Position numbers and translations under genes: made by a program. Below, piece after piece: positions 11,596 to 20,144 of a DNA stretch of 64,000 bases; positions within the stretch are counted from its first letter, which is position 1, and each line of letters opens with the position of its first letter. Under the pieces are notes generated by a model. That model made no database searches. It saw only the letters and a program-made list of their open reading frames with translations, and was not told the DNA's origin. The stretch lies in the NCBI GenBank assembly GCA_963680875.1, contig OY804589.1, positions 22,909,462 to 22,973,461 on the forward strand. Direction: 5' to 3'. This DNA comes from Bathymodiolus brooksi. Its lineage: Eukaryota; Mollusca; Bivalvia; Mytilida; Modiolidae.

Positions 11596-11660
11596 CGTAC
11601 CTGATAGAGGTTATTCCAGACATGCGTCGTACGCACTAAATTAGATATCTACCTTTTTAT
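11596..11660 (-). repeat. Dispersed 'TAGATATCTAATTTAG' motif, reverse orientation
   Basis: On the minus strand: 'ggtagatatctaatttag', then 'tgcgtacgacgca', then 'tctggaataacct' and 'atcaggtacg'. The same order of blocks occurs near both receptor genes (16702, 18786, 26515). Confidence 0.6.
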
Positions 11661-12380
11661 TACTTTCAACAATATTTCAGTGACGCATTCAATAATCCAT
11701 TGGTTAACACAACAACCATAATTAATGTTTAACTGAGTAGTCAAACATCCCTGATGATGCATATCATTTCTTTTTTAGTTGCCAATACAGGAACAATATG
11801 TAATCGCGAAAAGAAAAACATAAAGAGTTAGATTGAACTTAAGTACAAATCTTATTAATGAAAAGACATTGCACTGTAAGAATAGGAATAGGAAAAATAA
11901 TTAAAGTAGAAATTACAATCGAGTCAATTAGGTGCGTCCAATTAACAAAACGAATACACCTATAGTTGTCACGTGGTATTAATGTCCCCCGGGACGTTAT
12001 TACCTTTCTATATCGGATAGAAAACATGGGAATCAATTATTTAATCCATTAAGAGGAGAACAATATAAAACAAAGTCATATGGCAAGAAAGTAGGCTTAG
12101 GATCCCATTAACCGGTTTCATCCCGCCGCATATTTGTGTCTGACTCAATCAAAAAGAGTAAACACATTGCAGTCGCTACAAAGCACTATTTCTTTTTGTC
12201 ACATCTCAACTCGGCATTCTTTTCCAGCGGCGTTCAAATATCGTTGTCAAACCCGTCCAATATTTCTGTCAATGTTTTCGATATCGTTGAATCTACTCTC
12301 GTCCAAAACAAAAAACAAAAAACAAAAAAACAACAACAAGCAACTATTAATATCAACAATCAACTATGTTTTGTTCAAGT
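11661..12380. other. Intergenic stretch, nothing recognised
   Basis: Contains an A-rich tract at about 12305-12340 that opens several frames artificially. No coding signal was identified. Confidence 0.45.
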
Positions 12381-12382
12381 TT

Positions 12383-12530
12383 TGTTATAAATACTGTTAT
12401 AGTGACAGCCGGAAACTTTGAGCCGTAATGAAAGGGGGAGGTTTGGCGCTTTAAAATCTGATTCAACCTACCATTTCTTTAGAAATGCCTGTACCAAGTC
12501 AGGGTCATTACGGTTTTCACAGTTTTCCGG
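12383..12530 (+). repeat. 148-bp repeat shared with 24364-24512
   Basis: The two segments are near identical, from 'gttataaatactgttatag' through 'aatgcctgtaccaagtcagg' to 'ttttcacagttttccgg', and diverge on both sides. The 'aatgcctgtaccaagtcagg' block is familiar from mussel dispersed repeats. The two copies lie 12 kb apart in the same orientation. Confidence 0.8.
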
Positions 12531-12613
12531 TGGTTTTCTCCATGTACTCCGGTTTCCTCCACCAATAAAACGGACTGCCACGATATAACTGCAAAATTGT
12601 TGAAAGTGACGTC
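12513..12613 (+). repeat. SINE family B 3' tail fragment
   Basis: Starts at 'ttccggtggttttctcc', followed by 'cggtttcctccaccaataaa', 'cgatataactgcaaaattg' and 'ttgaaagtgacgt'. The head is absent. It is fused to the end of the 12383-12530 repeat. Confidence 0.7.
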
Positions 12614-12754
12614 TATCTATTATGCATAATGTTCGAGAATATAGCGGTATCTATAATAATAGTCTTCTCTCGGCTATATCTGATAATTGACACTTTGCGT
12701 ACATCTGGAAAGCACTTGCATGACCGCATCATTTCAATAAGAGGGGAGGTTTGA

Positions 12755-12895
12755 ACCCATAAAGCCAGATTTCTGTGCAATGATTTTGTAGATCGTTGTT
12801 TTTCCTTTTGTACGTTTTCATTTTGCCATGGTAATGTCGGTCCTCTTCGATTTACGGCTTCTGATTACCTCTTTCGTATCTTCTAACTTTTCTTA
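12755..12895 (+). repeat. Dispersed repeat M copy, 5' truncated
   Basis: 'gattttgtagatcgttgttt', 'gccatggtaatgtcgg' and 'cgatttacggcttctgatta' match the M core. It is followed within 60 bp by the repeat R copy that hosts the minisatellite. Confidence 0.7.
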
Positions 12896-13080
12896 ACCCA
12901 GGCACTTTTTATTGAAGTGCCGGTATCAAGCCAGGAAAGTCAGCTGTCATGTATTTGTGTGTTTGGAGTGTCGATTTTGCCTCTTTCGATGAATTTAATA
13001 TTTGATTGTTTGTTTGCGAATAGTGGTGTCCAACACATATTGTGTTGTGTGTTTGTTTTGTTTGTCTTCGTCTTGTGTCT

Positions 13081-13636
13081 TGTGTACCCTATGTTGCCTG
13101 TTTCTCTGTGTTGTGTTTTGTTTGTCTTTGTCTTGTGCTTGTGTACCCTATGTTGCCAGTTTCTTCGTCTTGTGTACCCTATGTTGCCAGTTTCTTCGTC
13201 TTGTGTACCCTATGTTGCCAGTTTCTTCGTCTTGTGTACCCTATGTTGCCAGTTTCTTCGTCTTGTGTACCCTATGTTGCCTGTTTCTTCGTCTTGTGTA
13301 CCCTATGTTGCCAGTTTCTTCGTCTTGTGTACCCTATGTTGCCAGTTTCTTCGTCTTGTGTACCCTATGTTGCCAGTTTCTTCGTCTTGTGTACCCTATG
13401 TTGCCAGTTTCTTCGTCTTGTGTACCCTATGTTGCCAGTTTCTTCGTCTTGTGTACCCTATGTTGCCAGTTTCTTCGTCTTGTGTACCCTATGTTGCCAG
13501 TTTCTTCGTCTTGTGTACCCTATGTTGCCAGTTTCTTCGTCTTGTGTACCCTATGTTGCCAGTTTCTTCGTCTTGTGTACCCTATGTTGCCAGTTTCTTC
13601 GTCTTGTGTACCCTATGTTGCCAATTTCTCTGGATT
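13081..13636 (+). repeat. 31-bp minisatellite, 16 uniform units plus one degenerate unit
   Basis: The unit runs 'gtgtaccctatgttgcc' then 'agtttcttcgtctt' (31 bp). Unit starts fall exactly every 31 bp from 13141 to 13606 with no indel. A degenerate unit precedes at 13081. Because 31 leaves remainder 1 when divided by 3 and the unit has no stop in any frame, all three plus frames stay open. They give ORFs of 220-243 codons that read the same 31-residue cycle in different phases. These ORFs have no protein-like features beyond Cys/Val/Leu-rich repetition. The array sits inside a repeat R copy (left flank about 12950-13080, right flank to 13670). Confidence 0.95.
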
Positions 13637-13639
13637 TTC

Positions 13640-14097
13640 CTTTTTTGATTGCGCCTTCGGTATTCTATTTAACCCGGAAATTTTTAATGGAGTGTCTGCA
13701 TTAAGCTGGAAAGTGAGCCATCACTAATGTATGTGTTAAATGTTTGCTCTCTTTCTACCATTTTCCAATCAAGTTTTCGAACTTTCTTGTCAGTGTAGAA
13801 TTGTTTGTTAAAACTGGTTATTTGGTATATATCACTAGTCTTGGCGGTCGTGATAATGAGACTAATTAATTATATTGTGATAATATTATTTTAAATGATT
13901 TCCCTTTTTCAATGACATTATGCATATATTAAATCGTTCCTTTTCGGTTTTGTGAACACATCATTGCGGAAGGATACTATAATCATTATGAGAATTAAAA
14001 TACTAATTGAAGCCGTGGGAAATTTGTTAAAAAATATATTAAATTAAGGAAAGCGAAACTAGAGTTTGATGAACTTTAATCTTAAATCAATTTAACA
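13640..14097. other. Intergenic stretch upstream of the receptor pseudogene
   Basis: The first ~100 bp still belong to repeat R ('cgccttcggtattct'). A degenerate copy of the dispersed motif lies at 14098-14200 ('atagatgtctcattgtatgc', 'acttaaaagtc'-like), in front of the pseudogene's ATG. Confidence 0.4.
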
Positions 14098-14306
14098 CAA
14101 ACATAGATGTCTCATTGTATGCGCACGACTTGTTTCTGTAATAACTCACATCACGTATGGCAATAGCTATGCGATAAGAAAGGCAAATTGCTTAAAAGTC
14201 TTTGGAAGTATGTCCACCAAAGGGTCGAAACAGGATAGGCAAAATCAGCTAAGATCACCTTTAGAGAGATTGACTTCAACTTAAAGTTCATAGCATTGTG
14301 TTCGTA

Positions 14307-15634
14307 ATGGAAAATATTACTTTGGATGAATGGAATGACGAAATGACATTAAATTTAATTCCAGATACATTGATGCTTGCAGTATATTTAATTGTTGGAA
14401 TATGTGGGAACAGCATTGAAATTGTAGTGTACGCAATCCAAATGAATGAGGTGAACGACGAAAGATACTTTATCCCCATTTTAGCAACTTCCGATTTAAT
14501 AGCAGTATTGTATTGTACATATACATCGATTGTACTGGAATTTTGAAAAATGTAAAATACGTCACATTTTCAAGCAGAATTTTATGTCAAACCATGCATT
14601 ACTTTATTGGACTTACTACATATACATCGATTGTACTACTACTGATAATAGCAATACAGCGGTATATGAAAGTATGTCAGGCACCAAAGCGACCAATGAC
14701 CGTCTTTGTCAAAAGAGGGCTGGTATTTTTAGTATTTTTAATTTCATTTTTGGTTGCATTGCTCATTCCTTTTATATATGGTACTCTTCCATATAAAAAT
14801 GAAAATCATGGAATCAATGGAACGCGCTGTGGGAAGTTAAAGAATAGTAACATGATAGCTGGGGTTGCATACGAATGCATAATAGGAATTACTACCGTTG
14901 TCTCAGTAACTACTTTAATTGTTTTATACAGTAAAATCGGATACACCGTACATAGGAAGCTCATTATTAGATTTCTTACAATGAAGACAATGAAGAAAAA
15001 ATATAAAATTAATACGCCAACCGGAAGGAATACGGACAATTCGGAGGACTATACAAACAAAATTAAGACAGATGCAAATCTTAGACTAATAGGAAGAGAT
15101 ACTGACGTAGATATGACAGAAGAACAAAGGACTATAGATATAGGCGTACACAGTCCTACTAACGCAGAAGAACAAAGACCTACTGACCTAGAAGAAAGGC
15201 AAACTCATACAAAAGAACAACGGCCTACTGACCCGGACGAACCAATGCCTACTGATCCAGCAGACCAAATACATACTGAACCAGAAGAACAACGGCCTAC
15301 TGGCAATGCCAATACAAAAACATTCCCGTCGCCTTGTTCTAAAAAGCGTAAAAAGGCACACAGAAGAATCGCAAACAAGCTGACGTTGATGTTTTTCATA
15401 ATAACGCTATTGTTTATGGTTAGTTTTCTACCAAAGGTAATACTTCTTAACATAGAAGGGATATATCAAGATTTTTGGGAAAATTTATCTGACGTACAAA
15501 GACTTCTGTTTACATTCTTCTACCAGATGTATATTATCAATAATATAGCTAACCCATTTATATATGCATTCATGGATAGTCAGTTCCGTGATGACACCAA
15601 ATCTATGTTTAAACGATTATGTCCATGCCCATAA
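14307..15634 (+). pseudogene. Intronless rhodopsin-like GPCR pseudogene, paralogue of 26913-28100
   Basis: The first ATG in frame is 14307; an upstream GTG extension is not conserved. The N-terminus (NITLDEWN), TM1 with GN, and TM2 with D are in one frame. From ECL1 on, the protein continues in the next frame to 15634. Compared with the intact paralogue, the segment between the TM2 alanine-rich motif and the TM3 'ILCQ' is 107 nt instead of 96, a net +11 that shifts the frame. Downstream all class A landmarks remain: ILCQ cysteine, IQRY in place of DRY, 'FMVSFLPK' in TM6, 'NNIANPFIYAF' in TM7 and a basic, Cys-containing tail. The third intracellular loop is long and carries an imperfect acidic repeat of the type EEQRPTD (about 15115-15310). 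As read, the protein would end after TM2. An assembly error is possible, but short-read error does not explain an 11-nt insertion. Confidence 0.85.
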
Positions 15635-16113
15635 TATTTTTTTCTCGAAACTGGAAGATTAATTACACCTTATATAAGAATCCTGGATTTTGGTTGGTTA
15701 ATACCGGTGTATTTTTCGTGTATTTTTATATTTATGATTAATTTCGTTCATTTTTACCGCTGCTGGATTATTTGCATGAGGATTTAACTTTTGTTCCCTC
15801 TGTGCCGTGGTATTTGCGAAAGTGTATTTCATTTTTTTACCCTCGCGTGCATCAAACCGCCAAATGCATTCGGAATATTTCTTCTTTACCTTTATACGTA
15901 AGTTAACATGGTTAATCAAATTTGAAACCCGGAAGTGTTCCGATGTAAACGTAAAACAGTAAACAAAATTAACAAAAATCAAAATTCCTCAAAAGGTTTA
16001 TAGCAAGTTAAAACGTTCCTGAAACAAACAATGAAAACAGAATATTCCTGAAAACGACAAACAAAAGGTAGTATTTATTTAGACAGTTTTCTAAATAATA
16101 TTCGGTGAAATTA
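15635..16113. other. 3' flank of the receptor pseudogene, no feature recognised
   Basis: No repeat or coding signal was identified. Possible polyadenylation signals are too common in this AT-rich sequence to call. Confidence 0.35.
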
Positions 16114-16259
16114 AACAGATATATCATATTGGGAGGTACTATTTGCGAAAAAAATACCAGTCTTGAGACTAAATTTCACTCGCCTGTCGGCTCGGAAAAT
16201 TTCTCGTCTATCGATTGGTCTTTTTCGCAAATACCCCTCCCAAACATGATATATCTGTT
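16114..16259. repeat. Hairpin-forming inverted repeat, arms about 40 bp
   Basis: The left arm 16114-16155 starts 'aacagatatatcat' and includes 'tgggaggtactatttgcg'. The right arm 16220-16259 ends 'atgatatatctgtt' and includes 'cgcaaatacccctccca'. The spacer is about 64 bp. It looks like a foldback or hairpin MITE remnant. Confidence 0.75.
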
Positions 16260-16261
16260 GA

Positions 16262-16440
16262 ATATTTTTTTCTGTGTATTTAATAAACATATCAAAACAG
16301 CGTGCATCATGCATACATATAAAAAAGCTATGATTAAGCGATTGTGTTCATGCCCATATTGTTTTGCTCAAAACTGGATTTCAAGATATATTTTTTTGTG
16401 TATTTAATAGACATGAAAACAGCGAACAGCGAACATACCT
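16262..16440 (+). repeat. Duplicated fragments of the receptor 3' end
   Basis: Two units of about 123 bp each begin 'atatttttttctgtgtattt' or 'atatttttttgtgtattt' (16262, 16385) and run into sequence matching the last codons of the pseudogene. 'aagcgattgtgttcatgccc' (about 16334) compares with 'aaacgattatgtccatgccc' (15611). A third start of the same kind, 'atggttaaacgatta', opens the large duplication at 16441. Confidence 0.65.
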
Positions 16441-18524
16441 ATGGTTAAACGATTAATGTTTAAGCGAAATACTACCAGCTTCCACAATGGTATCTAGAGA
16501 ATATATTTTCAGTGCTTGCAATAAGCATAGTATGTGAACCACGGGAAGCCTGCATAATCCACTCTAAGTTCTTTTTTTTCCCACACTCCATATCTTTGCA
16601 TGCCTTTGCTTTGTCTATGATTTTGTCCAAGAATGTATATTGATGAAGTATAAATCGTAACGATTGATTGTAGATTCAATTCATGTTAACAATAAATAAA
16701 AATGTAGATATCAATTTTAGTGCCACGACGAGTTTCTGGAATAACGTTCATCAAGTACGCTCAAACCAAAATATTTGAAAACCAAATAACTTAAAAGTAT
16801 TTGGGAGCAAGAGGGGGGGAAGCTTAGGTTTAATAATAATTACATGATTTTAAAACTGTAAATTCGTGTTACTAATACACGACCAAATAGAATGGTTTTA
16901 AAAGCCAAAATAAAAATCATTATTTTTTCAATCATTTATTGATTGCACATGTAGTTGTGAATCCAGCTACCATACGATCACGGCCACGATGGCCCCTCAA
17001 AGACAAATGAAAATTTAATTCGCTGCAATACGTTCTTTATCATATGTTTTCTTAAAATAAAATATTATTGTAGCATTTTTGTGTATCAGTAATTTCATTC
17101 CTAAAAATGCACAGGATTATCGAAAACAAATCTAATAATTTATTATCACATATTCATCGAACATATTTAAGACAAGCCGCATATTTGGTGTAATGGTTAG
17201 CGTGCTCGCCTCGAGTGTGGTAAATCGTGGGTTCGAGCCCAGGTCGGATCAAATCAAAGACTATGCAATTGGTATTTGTTGCTTCTTCGCTAAGCGCGCA
17301 TCATTAATGTGAAGGAACAAAGACTGGTTGACTCGGAATCAGGATAATGTGTCCGTGTGGAACGACATGTCTATCCGAGGACTGTTGTATCAGTGAACTA
17401 GCACTATAACAATCAAACTAAACGTGTTGGTCTAGTACAAGCCGGACCTCATCATCCTCTCATTGGAAATTAATATGTTCTCGCCTTCAAATAGCTGAAA
17501 AATTGCTGAGTTGGCGTTAAACAAAAATCACTCGCTATAAACAAGGATGTAAAACTTTGCGTCAGATGAGATATAATTTATTTATAGAAGTAACTTCCTG
17601 TAATGATTTATTGTTTCATTTAGTGTTGTTGTTAGAGTACGTGTTTTTTTTTTACATTATTCAAATCTTCCAAGCACTTCATTTAAGTTCTGTTCTGATA
17701 TTATATATGTACCAACAGGCAATGCAATGTGCAACCTTAACAAATATATGTTTGTGGAATTTTTCAAAAAAGACAAATTACCAAAAATTGCTTACCCAAC
17801 GCACTTCAGATCGATCAAAAATACAGATTATTTCATCATTTTAATGCTATAGTCAAATGATATACCAAAATTTCTACAGCAGTTTGAAAACTATTTCCTC
17901 ATCTTAATTCATATAGATGCATCAAATGTTGAGTTATATTTCATTCCATGTATGTTAGCAGTCATACGATGGCTATATCGAATATAAAGGATTTAATTAG
18001 ACAATTAATTATCTACAGTACTTTGAGAGGAAAGTAGATAGATGTTACATGTAATAAAGTAGATAGATGTTACATGTAATAAAATAGATAGATGTTACAT
18101 GTAATAAAGTAGATAGATGTTACATGTAATAAAGTAGATATATGTTACATGGAATAAAGTAGATCGATGTTACATGTAATAAAGTAGATAGATGTTACAT
18201 GTAATAAAGTAGATAGATGTTACATGTAATAAAGTAGATAGATGTTACATGTAATAAAGTAGATAGATGTTACATGTAATAAAGTAGATAGATGTTACAT
18301 GTAATAAAGTAGATATATGTTACATGTAATAAAGTAGATAGATGTTACATGTAATAAAGTAGATAGATGTTACATGTAATAAAGTAGATAGATGTTACAT
18401 GTAATAAAGTAGATAGATGTTACATGTAATAAAGTAGATAGATGTTACATGTAATAAAGTAGATAGATGTTACATGGAATAAAGGAAACAGATGTTACAT
18501 GCAATAAATGTAGATAGATGTTAC
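16441..18524 (+). repeat. Large tandem duplication, unit 1 (about 2.08 kb)
   Basis: Sequence from 'atggttaaacgatt' at 16441 is repeated from 18525 with few substitutions through about 18033. The unit holds a receptor 3'-end scrap, a copy of the dispersed motif (16702-16800), a 58-bp SINE B head fragment in reverse (about 16939-16996), a full SINE A (17176-17535) and, at its end, the first 25-bp satellite array. The 95-codon ORF at 17566-17844 and its twin in unit 2 differ only at amino-acid-changing sites, so they are not under coding constraint. Confidence 0.9.
17176..17535 (+). repeat. SINE family A, full-length copy
   Basis: A tRNA-derived SINE, normally transcribed by RNA polymerase III and mobilised by a partner LINE. 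The head carries an A-box ('TGGTGTAATGG') and a B-box ('GGGTTCGAGCCC') 34 bp downstream. It cannot be folded into a clean acceptor stem, so this is not a functional tRNA gene. The body includes 'gactcggaatcaggataatg' and 'gaactagcactataacaatc'. The tail 'aaatagctgaaaaattgctg', 'gttggcgttaaac' resembles the tails of SINE B and C. Other copies: 19287-19646, 36664-37045, 31240-31515 (-), and a fragment at 11325-11450. Confidence 0.85.
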
Positions 18525-18527
18525 ATG
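18034..18527 (+). repeat. 25-bp satellite array 1, about 19 units
   Basis: The unit is 'gtagatagatgttac' then 'atgtaataaa' (25 bp), which contains the perfect 10-bp palindrome TTACATGTAA and GATA-type sites. Register is exact from 18034 until a 1-bp insertion near 18509 in the last unit. The array closes with 'gttacatgg', which merges directly into the start of duplication unit 2. Confidence 0.95.
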
Positions 18528-20144
18528 GTTAAACGATTATGTTTAAGCGAAATACTACCAGCTTCCAAAATGGTATCTAGAGAATATATTTTCAGTGCTT
18601 GCAATAAGCATAATATGTGAACCACGGGAAGCCTGCATAATCCACTCTAAGTTCTTTTTTTTCCCACACTCCATATCTTTGCATGCCTTTGTTTTGTCTA
18701 TGATTTTGTCCAAGAATGTATATTGATGAAGTATAAATCGTAACGATTGATTGTAGATTCAATTCATGTTAACAATAAATAAAAACGTAGATATCAATTT
18801 TAGTGCCACGACGAGTTTCTGGAATAACGTTCATCAAGTACGCTCAAACCAAAATATTTGAAAACCAAATAACTTAAAAGTATTTGGGAGCAAGAGGGGG
18901 GGAAGCTTAGGTTTAATAATAATTACATAATTTAAAACTGTAAATTCGTGTTACTAATACACGACCAAATAGAATGGTTTTAAAAGCCAAAATAAAAATC
19001 ATTATTTTTTCAATCATTTATTGATTGCACATGTAGTTGTGAATCCAGCTACCATACGATCACGGCCACGATGGCCCCTCAAAGACAAATGAAAATTTAA
19101 TGCGCTGCAATACGTTCTTTATCATATGTTTTCTTAAAATAAAATATTATTGTAGCATTTTTGTGTATCAGTAATATAAAGGCACAAACTGAAAAGATAC
19201 AAATTTCATTCCTAAAAATGCACAGGATTATCGAAAACAAATCTAATAATTTATTATCACATATTCATCGAACATATTTAAGACAAGCCGCATCTTTGGT
19301 GTAATGGTTAGCGTGCTCGCCTCGAGTGTGGTAAATCGTGGGTTCGAGCCCAGGTCGGATCAAATCAAAGACTATGCAATTGGTATTTGTTGCTTCTTCG
19401 CTAAGCGCGCATCATTAATGTGAAGGAACAAAGACTGGTTGACTCGGAATCAGGATAATGTGTCCGTGTGGAACGACATGTCTATCCGCGGACTATTGTA
19501 TCAGTGAACTAGCACTATAACAATCAAACTAAACGTGTTGGTCTAGTACAAGCCGGACCTCATCATCCTCTCATTGGAAATTAATATGTTCTCGCCTTCA
19601 AATAGCTGAAAAATTGCTGAGTTGGCGTTAAACAAAAATCACTCGCTATAAACAAGGATGTAAAACTTTGCGTCAGATGAGATATAATTTATTTATAGAA
19701 TTAATTCCCTGTAATGATTTATTGATTCATTTAGTGTTGTTGTTAGAGTACGTGTTTTTTTTTTACATTATTCAAATCTTCCAAGCACTTCATTTAAGTT
19801 CTGTTCTGATATTATATATGTACCAACAGGCATTGCAATGTGCAACCTTAACAAATATATGTTTGTGGAATTTTTCAAAAAAGACAAATTACCAAAAATT
19901 GCTTACCCAACGCACTTCAGATCGATCAAAAATACAGATTATTTCATCATTTTAATGCTATAGTCAAATGATATCCCAAAATTTCTACAGCAGTTTGAAA
20001 AATATTTCCTCATCTTAATTCATATAGATGCATCAAATGTTGAGTTATATTTCATTCCATGTATGTTAGCAGTCATACGATGGCTATATCGAATATAAAG
20101 GATTTAATTAGACAATTAATTATCTACAGTACTTTGAGAGGAAA
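18525..20144 (+). repeat. Large tandem duplication, unit 2 (single-copy part)
   Basis: Near-identical repeat of 16441-18033. The main difference is an extra segment of about 28 bp at roughly 19176-19203 ('aaaggcacaaactgaaaag' and following), absent at the matching site near 17092. It leads into the much longer second satellite array. Confidence 0.9.
19287..19646 (+). repeat. SINE family A, second copy created by the tandem duplication
   Basis: Essentially identical to 17176-17535, with matching flanks on both sides. It was therefore copied by the large duplication rather than by a second retrotransposition. Confidence 0.85.

Noticed and set aside
12917..13727. Three overlapping plus-strand ORFs of 220-243 codons, Cys/Val/Leu-rich, resembling a secreted or membrane repeat protein
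   Set aside because: All three frames are open only because the 31-bp unit lacks stops in every frame. The flanks belong to a dispersed repeat whose other copies are not open.
17176..17250. Possible tRNA gene with clear A- and B-box sequences
   Set aside because: The acceptor stem does not pair, and the element continues into a SINE body and tail seen at other loci. It is the head of SINE A.
17566..17844. 95-codon ORF repeated at 19677-19955, which might suggest a conserved gene pair
   Set aside because: The copies come from the 2.1-kb tandem duplication, and the few differences all change amino acids (VTS to LIP, F to I, M to L). No coding constraint is visible.
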